Below the pieces are notes generated by a model that saw only the letters and a program-made list of their open reading frames with translations, made no database searches and was not told where the DNA came from. Below are positions 36,198 through 43,829 of a DNA stretch of 64,000 nucleotides, one piece after another (position 1 is the first letter of the stretch; each line of letters starts with the position of its first letter). The stretch covers positions 310,001 to 374,000 of the forward strand of contig NZ_JAJMLW010000002.1 of NCBI RefSeq assembly GCF_022669055.1, given 5' to 3'. A program made the translations under genes and the position numbers. The DNA comes from Adlercreutzia faecimuris. GTDB lineage: Bacteria; Actinomycetota; Coriobacteriia; Coriobacteriales; Eggerthellaceae.

Positions 36198-36680
36198 CTA
36201 GTCCTTCGCGTTGCGCGACATGGCGATCTTGCCGGTGCGGACGATCTCGCGGATGCCGTAGGCGCGGAACAGGTCCTCGAGCCCGGCCAGCTTCGCCTCG
36301 TCGCCGGTGGCCTCGATGGTGAGCGAGGACCGCCCCACGTCCACGATCTTCGCGCGGAAAATGTTGGCGATCTCGATGATCTCGCTGCGCCGCTCGGGCT
36401 CGGCGGCCACCTTGAACAGGGCCAGCTCGCGCTCGATGGCGCCCTCGTCGGTGAGGTCGGTGATCTTGTGCACGTCGATGAGCTTGTGCAGCTGCTTGGT
36501 GATCTGCTCGTAGGCCACCCCGTCGGCCTGGACGATGGCCGTCACCCGCGACATGGACGGGTCCTCGGTCGTGCCGACCGACAGCGACTCGATGTTGAAG
36601 CCGCGCCGCGAGATGAGCCCCGTCACGCGCGAGAGCACGCCGGGCTTGTTCTCCACGAGCGCCGAGAGCACGTGCCTCAT
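36198..36680 (-). CDS. ilvN: Acetolactate synthase small (regulatory) subunit
   Basis: 160 residues. ACT domain at the N-terminus (HVLSALVENKPGVLSRVTGLIS) and the ALS small-subunit C-terminal domain (VDVGRSSLTIEATGDEAKL). It binds valine and activates IlvB. 3 bp downstream of ilvB. Confidence 0.96.
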   Translation of the reverse strand: MRHVLSALVENKPGVLSRVTGLISRRGFNIESLSVGTTEDPSMSRVTAIVQADGVAYEQITKQLHKLIDVHKITDLTDEGAIERELALFKVAAEPERRSEIIEIANIFRAKIVDVGRSSLTIEATGDEAKLAGLEDLFRAYGIREIVRTGKIAMSRNAKD

Positions 36681-36683
36681 GGG

Positions 36684-38546
36684 CTATTCCCCCCTTCCGC
36701 CGGCGCCGGTGCGCACGGCCCCCACCGCCACGTCGATGGCGCCCATCATCGAGTCGAGGCCCTCGCCGGGCGCCACCATGGGATACACGCTCTGGTCGGG
36801 CGATATGGCCACGTCGAGCAGGTAGGGCCCCTCGGCGGCGAGCATCCGCGCGATGGCGGAGGCCACCTCGGCCGGGCGCTCCACCCGCTCGCCGGCCCAG
36901 CCGTAGGCGTCGGCCAGCTTCACGAAGTCGGGCACGGGAGCCAGCAGCGTCTCGGAGTAGCGGCCGCCGTAGAACAGCTTCTGCCACTGGTGGACCATCC
37001 CCAGGCAGCGGTTGTCCATGAGCATCACCTTCACCGGCACGCCGTTGGCCGCGGCCGTGGCCATCTCCTGGGAGTTCATCTGGAACGACCCGTCGCCGGC
37101 CACGCACACCACCTGGGCGCCGGGGTTGCCGATGGCCGCGCCGATGGCCGCGGGGAACCCGAAGCCCATGGTGCCCAGGCCGCCGGAGGTGACGAAGGCG
37201 CGCGGGCGCTCGCGGCCGAGCAGCTGGTGGGCCCACATCTGGTGCTGGCCCACCTCCGTGGCGATGATGGAGCGGTCCGGGTCGATCTGGCGCCCGAGCT
37301 CGGCGATGGCCACCTCGGGGACGATCTCGCCGGCTGACTCGGCCTCGGCCATGCGCGGGTGGTAGAACGGCCAGCGCTCGCGCCACGACGCCAGCTGGTC
37401 GAGCCATGCCGCCGTGCGCGGGCGGGCGCCGTCGCGGATGAGCTGGGCAGCGATGGCGGCGAGCACGCCCTTGAGATCGCCCACGATGGGCACGTCCACG
37501 GCCACGACCTTGCCGATCTCGGCCGGGTCGATGTCGATGTGGACGATACGCGCGTTAGGCGCGAAGTCGGACAGGCGCCCGGTCACGCGGTCGGAGAAGC
37601 GCGCGCCGGCGGCGATGACGAGGTCGGCCTCGGTCATGGCGCGGTTGGAGTACTTCGCCCCGTGCATCCCCACCGGCCCCAGGTTGAGCGGATGGGAGGA
37701 GGGCACGGCGCCCTTGCCCATGAGCGTGGTGACGCACGGGATGCCCATAAGCTCCATGAGGGCCGCGGCCTCGGGCCCCGCCTCGGAGCTGACGGCGCCG
37801 CCGCCGACGATCATGAGCGGGCGGTCGGACTCCTCGATGAGCCGGCACGCCGCGCGGATCTGCCGCGCGTTGCCGCGGTAGGTGGGCTTGTAGGAGGGCA
37901 GGTCCACCGCGTCGGGGTAGCAGAAGGCCACCTCGTCGGCGGCGATGTCGGAGGGCACATCGATGAGCACCGGCCCGGGGCGGCCGGTGACGGCGATGTG
38001 GAAGGCCTCGCGCACGGTGCGCGCGATGTCGGCGGCGTCCTGGATGAGGAAGGAGTGCTTCACCACAGGCATGGTGATGCCCACGATGTCGGACTCCTGG
38101 AACGAGTCGGTGCCGATGACCGAGCGCGGCACCTGGCCGGTGATGACGATGAGGGGCACCGAGTCGAGGTAGGCGGTAGCGATGCCGGTGACGGTGTTGG
38201 TGGCGCCCGGGCCGCTCGTGACGATGGCGACGCCGGCGCGGCCCGTGGAGCGCGCGTAGCCGTCGGCCATGTGGACGGCGCCCTGCTCGTGGCGCGCGAG
38301 CACGTGGGTGATCTGGTCGGACCCGTAGAGCGCGTCGTAGAGGCGGATGGCCTGGCCGCCGGGGTAGCCGAAGACGACGTCGACCCCCTCGGCCTCCAGC
38401 GACGCGACGAGGGCCTCGGCCCCCGGCATCACGCGCCCCTGCTTGGCCGTGCGCGACCCCGCGCCCCGGCACGCGCCCACGCTGGCCGCGGTGCGCTCGG
38501 GCGCCTGTGCGCCCGCCGTCCTGCCTTCCCCGTCCACCGGCCCCAT
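36684..38546 (-). CDS. ilvB: Acetolactate synthase large (catalytic) subunit
   Basis: 620 residues from ATG at 38546, or 581 from ATG at 38429. ThDP enzyme of branched-chain amino acid synthesis. The conserved part begins GAEALVASLEAEGVDVVFGYPGG; the catalytic Glu is in ARHEQGAVHMADGYARS; the ThDP motif reads VAGDGSFQMNSQEM and ends LMDNRCLGMVHQWQ. The first 39 residues are a low-complexity extension like those of other actinobacterial IlvB proteins. A TATACT box lies 22 bp upstream of the first ATG, favouring the longer form, although GAGGAG abuts that ATG; the inner ATG has AGGGG spaced by 4 bp. Confidence 0.95.
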   Translation of the reverse strand: MGPVDGEGRTAGAQAPERTAASVGACRGAGSRTAKQGRVMPGAEALVASLEAEGVDVVFGYPGGQAIRLYDALYGSDQITHVLARHEQGAVHMADGYARSTGRAGVAIVTSGPGATNTVTGIATAYLDSVPLIVITGQVPRSVIGTDSFQESDIVGITMPVVKHSFLIQDAADIARTVREAFHIAVTGRPGPVLIDVPSDIAADEVAFCYPDAVDLPSYKPTYRGNARQIRAACRLIEESDRPLMIVGGGAVSSEAGPEAAALMELMGIPCVTTLMGKGAVPSSHPLNLGPVGMHGAKYSNRAMTEADLVIAAGARFSDRVTGRLSDFAPNARIVHIDIDPAEIGKVVAVDVPIVGDLKGVLAAIAAQLIRDGARPRTAAWLDQLASWRERWPFYHPRMAEAESAGEIVPEVAIAELGRQIDPDRSIIATEVGQHQMWAHQLLGRERPRAFVTSGGLGTMGFGFPAAIGAAIGNPGAQVVCVAGDGSFQMNSQEMATAAANGVPVKVMLMDNRCLGMVHQWQKLFYGGRYSETLLAPVPDFVKLADAYGWAGERVERPAEVASAIARMLAAEGPYLLDVAISPDQSVYPMVAPGEGLDSMMGAIDVAVGAVRTGAGGRGE

Positions 38547-38568
38547 CTCCTCTCAACGCCTTTCGGAC

Positions 38569-38574
38569 AGTATA
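38569..38574 (-). promoter_or_regulatory. Candidate -10 box of ilvBN
   Basis: TATACT on the minus strand in GC-rich surroundings; implies a very short leader if ilvB starts at 38546. No convincing -35. Confidence 0.45.
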
Positions 38575-38735
38575 GCGCCCGCGCGCCGGCCACCGCGCGC
38601 GGGCGGCGGGCGGCGGGGCGCGGGCGCCCGGCAGCCGGGGTGAGGAGGGCGCGCTTCCGCCGGGCGGCTGGGCGGCTGCGGCCGACGGGATGCGGACGCC
38701 ACGGCGCCGGCGGGGCCGGCGGACGGGCGCGGTCG

Positions 38736-38837
38736 CCCCTCCCCTCGCGCGCGCCGCGCTCCCGCCAGGAAGATTCACAGTCGATAACCCACGCGCCGCA
38801 CTTCCCCTCCCCTCGCGCGCCCCGCGCTCCCGCCAGG
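38736..38837. repeat. 34-bp direct repeat pair separated by 34 bp
   Basis: Copies at 38736-38769 and 38804-38837 differ at one position; the spacer is exactly 34 bp and relatively AT-rich. Only two copies exist and there are no cas genes. The whole stretch 38547-39050 (504 bp) is noncoding, GC-rich and otherwise featureless apart from the ilvB -10. Confidence 0.7.
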
Positions 38838-39050
38838 CGACGGGGCGCGTGGCGCGGTTTCTGGAGGCGGCGTAGAGGACGGGCGGCAGGGCGGCTACCG
38901 GACGGTCACGGGTCGGTGACGGCGATGGCGGGGCGGTAACGGAGGCGCGTTGGGTTCTTGACGGTGGGCGCCCACGGGCACGAGGGGACCGCACCGCCCC
39001 CTATGCTGGGCCCCAGAGAGCGTCATCCGCGTCACCGAGAGGAGGGAGCC

Positions 39051-40310
39051 ATGCCGACCCGCCGTCATGCCGACCCGTCCCACCCCTCCCCCCACCGCCG
39101 TCCCGCGCCAGATGCGCGCCGGCCCTCCGTCCGCCGCAAGCCGACCCGCCGCCGCGCCAAGGGCCCCGACGGCGTCGCCGCCCGCCGCCGCGCGCGGCTT
39201 GGCGCCGACGACACCGCCCTCCCCATCATCGCCCCCGACGGCGCCGCGCAGCCCGCGCCCGCCGTGGGGGAAACGGCCGCCGCGTCCTCCCCCGCCGGCG
39301 GCGAGGCCCCCGTGCCCGCCGCTGCGTCGGCGGCCGCCCCCGCGTCCTTCCCCGACGGCGCCGAGGCCGCCGCGCTCGCCGCGGCGATGCTCGCCAGCGC
39401 CGGCGCGGCCGACGCGGATCCGGCGGCCGGCGACGCGGCCGAGCCCCACGGGGCCGGGGCCGCCCGCCCCACGCAGCGCTCCTCCGACACGCCGCGGCGC
39501 ACCGCCGCCGAGCGGGCCCGCGCGCTCCTGCTGGGCCCCGCGCTGCGCGCCGCGCGCCCCCGCGCCGCCGCCAGCTCCGAGGGCTTCTACGTCCCCGCGC
39601 GCCAGGCCCACACCCCCGCCGCATCCTCCCTCGTGGCGCCCCACACCCCTGGCACGCCCCTCAACTGGGCCTTCGTCATCGGATTGGCGGGGCTTCTGTG
39701 CATGGCGGCCGTGATCGCCTTCTCGTGGGCCGTGCCGCCCCGCAGCGCCGACGCCCAGGAGTACTTCGCCCCCGACCTGAGCGTCGACGTGAGCACGCCC
39801 CAGAGCGGCTGGGCGCGCGGCACCGTGCCCGCCGTCTACCAGGGCGACCCGCGCTGGGCCCAGGCCGCCTTCGGCGTGACCACCATCGGCGAGTCGGGCG
39901 CGGCGCCCTGCGCGCTGTGCATGGCCTACGTGGAGGAGACGGGCGACGGCTCGCGCACGCCGCTCGACTTCGCCGGCTGGGCCGAGGGCGCGGGCGCGGC
40001 CTCGGCGGCCGAGGCCGACGTGACCGTGCTGCTCACCGACGGCGCCGCGGCGGCGGGCCTCGACGCGCGCCCCCTCGATCCCGACGCGCTGGCCCTGCGC
40101 CGGGCCATCGGCAACGGGCGGCCGGTCATCTGCGTGACGCGGCCGGGCACCTTCGACGACCACGTCTCCTGCGTGGTGCTCACCGGCATCAACGAGCACA
40201 GCCAGCTCGTGATCGTCGACCCGACCAGCTCGGAGCGCTCCGCCGAGAGCTGGACCTTCGACGAGGTGCTCGACGCCTCGACGGCCCTCTACGCCTACGC
40301 CCGCGCCTAG
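39051..40310 (+). CDS. Membrane-anchored C39-like (papain-fold) protein, catalytic Cys replaced
   Basis: 419 residues from ATG at 39051 after GAGGAGGG. Residues 1-200 are a low-complexity Arg/Pro/Ala-rich cytoplasmic region, 205-228 a membrane helix, and 258-415 a Peptidase_C39_2-like domain outside the cell: VPAVYQGDPRWAQAAFG, then ESGAAPCALCMAYV, HVSCVVLTGIN (His371) and IVDP (Asp390). The family motif is SGCGPT; here Ala284 stands at the catalytic Cys, and Cys287 and Cys290 are displaced. It may be a pseudo-peptidase or ligand-binding protein. Flanked by long noncoding stretches. Confidence 0.82.
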   Translation: MPTRRHADPSHPSPHRRPAPDARRPSVRRKPTRRRAKGPDGVAARRRARLGADDTALPIIAPDGAAQPAPAVGETAAASSPAGGEAPVPAAASAAAPASFPDGAEAAALAAAMLASAGAADADPAAGDAAEPHGAGAARPTQRSSDTPRRTAAERARALLLGPALRAARPRAAASSEGFYVPARQAHTPAASSLVAPHTPGTPLNWAFVIGLAGLLCMAAVIAFSWAVPPRSADAQEYFAPDLSVDVSTPQSGWARGTVPAVYQGDPRWAQAAFGVTTIGESGAAPCALCMAYVEETGDGSRTPLDFAGWAEGAGAASAAEADVTVLLTDGAAAAGLDARPLDPDALALRRAIGNGRPVICVTRPGTFDDHVSCVVLTGINEHSQLVIVDPTSSERSAESWTFDEVLDASTALYAYARA

Positions 40311-40322
40311 CGCGGCGCGCGC

Positions 40323-40527
40323 GGACGCTTTTCACGCCCTCCGTGGCAATCTATCGAGGTTCGGCATAGCCGGGCGCGCCCGTGCCGCCGGCGCAGGCGG
40401 CCGCCCGCGCGCGAAAACCCAGGTCGCCGTCCGCGCGCCCACCCCACGGGCGCCGCGGCACGCCCGACGCGCGCCGTTTCGCATGCCAAACCTCGATAGA
40501 TTGCCATCCGGTACCCCGAAAGCGTCC
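40323..40527. repeat. Long inverted-repeat element IR1
   Basis: Arms of 24 bp (40344-40367 and 40483-40506) match at 23 positions; an outer 9-bp pair GGACGCTTT / AAAGCGTCC (40323-40331, 40519-40527) continues the symmetry after unmatched bulges. The interior is GC-rich with further small palindromes. It lies between the convergent C39-like and cysK genes; 40311-40860 (550 bp) contains no gene. Confidence 0.8.
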
Positions 40528-40558
40528 CGAGACGCCCCCCGTGGCCAGCCATAGGCCG

Positions 40559-40730
40559 GCTCGCGCACATTTTTTCAACTTTGTCGCTGAAAACGGCCGC
40601 CTGGCGCGCGCGATCCCGCCGAAAGGGGCGCGCATCCCCCGCGAATCAGCCCGAATCGCCGCCAAAGAGGGCGAGGGGCGCCCCCAAGGCGCCCCCGAAT
40701 AGCGACGAAGTTGAAAAAATGTGCGCGAGC
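40559..40730. repeat. Long inverted-repeat element IR2
   Basis: Arms of 30 bp (40559-40588 and 40701-40730) match at 29 positions and include a T6/A6 run; the 112-bp interior contains GGGGCGCC...GGCGCCCC. It directly follows IR1 in the same convergent region. The size and terminal inverted repeats are MITE-like; a bidirectional transcript-end structure is the alternative. Confidence 0.8.
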
Positions 40731-40860
40731 GCGCCGATCCCTGGCCAAGCGCCCGCGCCCGGCAGCCTCACGCCCGGCGTCGCACCGGCGCAGAGGACGG
40801 GCACCTCAGCACAGCCCCCCGCCGCCCCGCGAGCGCGCCCAGCGTCCCGCGCAAGGCGCG

Positions 40861-41793
40861 CTACTCGCCGGCGAACAGCTCGGTGGAGAAGTAGCGCTCG
40901 CCGGTGTCGGGCAGCAGGGTGACCACGGTCTTGCCGGGGCCGAGCTTGCGGGCGAGCCGGCGCGCGGCCGCCACGTTGGTGCCGCTCGACACGCCCACCA
41001 TGAGCCCCTCCTCGCGGGCGAGCTCGCGGGCGCAGGCCAGCGCCTCCTCGTCCGACACGATGCAGATGTCGTCGTAGATGCCCTGGTCGAGGATGGCGGG
41101 GATGAGCCCGTCGCCGATGCCCATCTGCAGGTGCGTGCCGATGCCCCCGCCCGAGAGGATGGCCGCGTTCTCCGGCTCGACCGCCCATATCTCCACGTCG
41201 GGGTAGAGGCGCTTCAGGGTCTGGCCGATGCCGGATATGGTGCCGCCCGTGCCGATGCCCGAGCAGAAGCCGTGGATGGGGCCCTCGGCGTCCTCGACGA
41301 TCTCGAGGGCGGTGTGGTACTTGTGCGCGAAGAGGTTGTCCTCGTTCTCGAACTGCTGCGGGACGTAGACGCGCGGGTCGGCGGCCGCCAGGCGCTCGGC
41401 GGTGGCGATGCACTCGGCGATGCACTTGCCGATGTCACCGTCGTCGTGGATGACGATCACGTCGGCGCCGTAGTGGCGCACGAGCTTGCGGCGCTCCTCG
41501 GAGACGGAGTCCGGCATGATGATGCGGGCCGCGTAGCCCTTGACGGCGCAGACGAGCGCCAGCCCGACGCCCTGGTTGCCGCTGGTGGGCTCGACGATGA
41601 TGGAGTCCGGCCCGATGTCGCCGCGCTTCTCGGCGGCCTCGATCATCTGCCAGGCGGTGCGCGTCTTGACCGACCCGCCCACGTTGATGCCCTCGTACTT
41701 GACGAGGATCTCGGCCGCGTCGGGCTCGCAGAGGCGGTTGAGGCGGATGAGGGGCGTGCGGCCCATGGCGTCGAGGACGGTATCGTAGATCAT
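40861..41793 (-). CDS. cysK: Cysteine synthase (O-acetylserine sulfhydrylase)
   Basis: 310 residues. PLP enzyme that makes cysteine from O-acetylserine and sulfide. The PLP-lysine is in NVGGSVKTRTAW (most homologues have KDR); the substrate loop is EPTSGNQGVGLA; the phosphate loop is GIGTGGTISGIGQTL; SSGTNVAAARRLA near the C-terminus. Monocistronic, with an extended -10 promoter. Confidence 0.95.
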   Translation of the reverse strand: MIYDTVLDAMGRTPLIRLNRLCEPDAAEILVKYEGINVGGSVKTRTAWQMIEAAEKRGDIGPDSIIVEPTSGNQGVGLALVCAVKGYAARIIMPDSVSEERRKLVRHYGADVIVIHDDGDIGKCIAECIATAERLAAADPRVYVPQQFENEDNLFAHKYHTALEIVEDAEGPIHGFCSGIGTGGTISGIGQTLKRLYPDVEIWAVEPENAAILSGGGIGTHLQMGIGDGLIPAILDQGIYDDICIVSDEEALACARELAREEGLMVGVSSGTNVAAARRLARKLGPGKTVVTLLPDTGERYFSTELFAGE

Positions 41794-41830
41794 GTCGTTT
41801 CCTTAGGGGATCGGTCAGCGTATCGCGCCG

Positions 41831-41839
41831 ATTCTACCA
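41831..41839 (-). promoter_or_regulatory. Extended -10 promoter of cysK
   Basis: TGG-TAGAAT on the minus strand, about 38 bp before the cysK ATG. Same extended form as at rimP, prfA and the PNP gene. Confidence 0.55.
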
Positions 41840-41850
41840 CGGCGCGCCAC

Positions 41851-41890
41851 GCCGGGGCCCCGCCGCGCGCCCGCGGGGCGGGGTCCCGGC
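41851..41890 (-). terminator. Hairpin after the gamma-carbonic anhydrase gene
   Basis: 14-bp arms with one mismatch (41851-41864, 41877-41890) and a 12-nt loop, 11 bp after the stop codon; no T-tract. Confidence 0.6.
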
Positions 41891-41900
41891 GCCCGGCGGC

Positions 41901-42428
41901 CTAGCGGGCGGCGGGGCCCTCGGCGAGGAGGCCCTGGGCGGCCAGGTCGCGGCCGATGGCCACGTACTCGTCGGCGTTCTCGCGCAGGCCGGCCAGCTCC
42001 TCGTCGGTGAGGGGGCGCTTGGCGCGGGCGGGGCTGCCCACCACGAGCATGCCGTCGGGGACATCGGCGCTGCCGGTCACGAGCGCACCGGCACCGATGA
42101 GGCAGTCGCGCCCCACGCGCGCGCCGTCGAGCACCACCGCCCCCATGCCCACGAGCGTGCCGTCGCCGATGACGCAGCCGTGCAGGATGGCGCCGTGGCC
42201 CACCGACACGTCGGCGCCGATGACGGTGTCACCGTCGAGGGGCACGTGCACGCAGGCGAGCTCCTGGATGTTCGTGCGATCCCCCACGATGATGCGCCCG
42301 CGGCAGTCGCCGCGCAGGGTGGCGTTGAAGAGCACCGTCACGTCGGCGCCGAGGGTGACGTCGCCGATGACCACGGCGCTCGGCGCGATGCGGGCGGTCG
42401 GGTCGATGGTCTGGGCCTGGTAGTCCAT
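41901..42428 (-). CDS. Gamma-carbonic anhydrase-like hexapeptide protein
   Basis: 175 residues from ATG at 42428 (AAAGGA before it). Left-handed beta-helix of hexapeptide repeats (VIGDVTLGADVTV, VIGDGTLVGMGAVVLDGARV). The three zinc His of gamma-carbonic anhydrases can be placed in ELACVHV and DVSVGHGAILHG. YrdA/PaaY-type proteins with this pattern may have CO2-hydrating or unknown activity. Transcribed from a TACAAT promoter. Confidence 0.9.
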   Translation of the reverse strand: MDYQAQTIDPTARIAPSAVVIGDVTLGADVTVLFNATLRGDCRGRIIVGDRTNIQELACVHVPLDGDTVIGADVSVGHGAILHGCVIGDGTLVGMGAVVLDGARVGRDCLIGAGALVTGSADVPDGMLVVGSPARAKRPLTDEELAGLRENADEYVAIGRDLAAQGLLAEGPAAR

Positions 42429-42462
42429 GGGGCGTCCTTTCGACGAGGGATGGGAGGGCGCC

Positions 42463-42468
42463 ATTGTA
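42463..42468 (-). promoter_or_regulatory. -10 box of the gamma-carbonic anhydrase gene
   Basis: TACAAT on the minus strand, 34 bp before the ATG, an AT-rich island in GC-rich DNA. Confidence 0.5.
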
Positions 42469-42587
42469 CCCGCCCGGCGCCGCGAGCGCGGCTCGGGCGT
42501 CTCCGCCCGCGGCGGGCGGCAGCGGGACGCGAGTGACGCGTGGGGCGCGCGGGGCGCGACGTGGGAGCGCAGCGGCCGCCCGGCGCC

Positions 42588-43475
42588 TCAGGCAAGCGAC
42601 ACGAGGCGGCTCTGGTAGGCCACCGCGACGGAGGCGGGGTGGCCGGCGGCGGCCAGCGCGGCGGCGAGGCCCTCGGCGGGGCGGCGGTAGTCGTTGTTCT
42701 CCTGCGACACGTGCATGGCCACGACGGCGCGCAGCCCGTCGGCGCCGCCCTCGGCCAGAAGCGCCGCCAGCTCGGCGGCCGCCTGGTCGTTGGACAGATG
42801 CCCCCGATCCGACGCGATGCGCCGCTTCACCGGCCAGGGGTAGGGCCCGTGCTCGAGCATCGCCGCGTCGTGGTTGGACTCGATGGCCAGCAGGCGCGCG
42901 CCGGCCAGCGCCTCGTGGGCCTCGGGCGTCACCACGCCGGTGTCGGTCATGAAGGCGATGACGTCGCGGGCGCCCGCGTCGGGCGCGGCGGACGCCGGCG
43001 CTCCCGGCGTCGCGGCCCCGGCGGCCGCCCCTGCCGGCGCACCCGCGTCCTCGAAGCGGAACCCGAAGGACTCGGCAGCGTCATGGGAGGTGCGGAAGGC
43101 GTGGGCCTCGATGCCGGCGGCCGACACGGCGTCGCCAGCGCGCAGCGCGCGGAGGTCCGCCCCCACGCTGCCGGCCGCCTCGGCGATGGCCGGCGCCGCC
43201 GCGCATACGGCCCCGCTCGCGTACACCGGCGGCACGCAGCCCAGGCGCGCCAGCCCGCGCAGGGCCACGCCCAGGCCGCGCACATGGTCGCCGTGGTCGT
43301 GGGTGATGAGGACGGCGGCGATGCGCGCCGGGTCGAAGCCGGCCTCGGCGCAGCGGGCGATGAGGTCGCGCTTGCAGATGCCGCAGTCGACGAGGACGCC
43401 CTCGCCCGTGCGCGCGTTCTCCACCACCGCCGCGTTGCCGCCGCTGCCGCTGGCCAGCACGTGCAGCCTCATCAT
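42588..43475 (-). CDS. Metallo-beta-lactamase-fold hydrolase
   Basis: 295 residues from the ATG pair at 43475/43472. Zinc-binding motif THDHGDHVRG (HxHxDH), VDCGICKRDL before it, FRTSHDAAESFGFRFED, the FMTDTGVVT strand and LLAIESNHD, as in the YycJ/WalJ-like group of MBL exonuclease-type hydrolases; the last His is in AVVAMHVSQENND. Contains an Ala/Pro/Gly-rich insert of about 25 residues in the middle. Substrate probably nucleic acid (family inference). Confidence 0.88.
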   Translation of the reverse strand: MMRLHVLASGSGGNAAVVENARTGEGVLVDCGICKRDLIARCAEAGFDPARIAAVLITHDHGDHVRGLGVALRGLARLGCVPPVYASGAVCAAAPAIAEAAGSVGADLRALRAGDAVSAAGIEAHAFRTSHDAAESFGFRFEDAGAPAGAAAGAATPGAPASAAPDAGARDVIAFMTDTGVVTPEAHEALAGARLLAIESNHDAAMLEHGPYPWPVKRRIASDRGHLSNDQAAAELAALLAEGGADGLRAVVAMHVSQENNDYRRPAEGLAAALAAAGHPASVAVAYQSRLVSLA

Positions 43476-43495
43476 AGGCGCCCTTCCCCACACAC

Positions 43496-43522
43496 GGGCG
43501 CCCCGCCGCACGCGGGGCGCCC
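43496..43522 (-). other. Hairpin in the presumed leader of the MBL-fold gene
   Basis: Perfect 11-bp arms with a 5-nt loop between a TATCCT -10-like box (43541-43546) and the ATG, so it would be in the 5' leader. No T-tract follows. Confidence 0.4.
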
Positions 43523-43600
43523 CATCCGTCTCAGGCGAGAAGGATACCGCATGGGGGCGCCGCCGGCCCCCGAGCAGCCCGAAACCCCATCATCCGCCGA

Positions 43601-43731
43601 GATTCTGGCCGAAAAGCACGCGAATTCCGCAGCCAGGGCGCCCCCAGCTGCGGAATTCGCGGCAAAAGCGGCCAAACGAGGCCCCGCAAGCGCGACAGCC
43701 TGCGGAATTCGCATCGTTTCCGGCCAGAATC
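43601..43731. repeat. Long inverted-repeat element IR3 with competing arms
   Basis: Arms of 32 bp (43601-43632, 43700-43731) match at 28 positions. A third segment (43648-43660, CTGCGGAATTCGC) can pair perfectly over 13 bp with the end of the left arm, giving an alternative shorter hairpin. It lies between the MFS and MBL genes; 43476-43829 (354 bp) holds no gene. Confidence 0.75.
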
Positions 43732-43829
43732 CCCCGCTCCCCAGCCGGCACTCGCCTCCCCGGGCGAGGCGCAGGCGCGTTCCGCCTCCGGTGCGGTGCG
43801 GCGCGGCGCGCGGGCGCGCCAGGATGGCC

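Noticed and set aside
38736-38837. Mini-CRISPR array
   Set aside because: Only two repeats, one spacer, GC-rich repeat of low complexity and no cas genes in the window.
40311-40860. Small plus- or minus-strand frames (61-113 codons) over IR1 and IR2
   Set aside because: Overlapping frames on both strands, Arg/Pro/Ala-rich, without start signals; better explained as repeat DNA.
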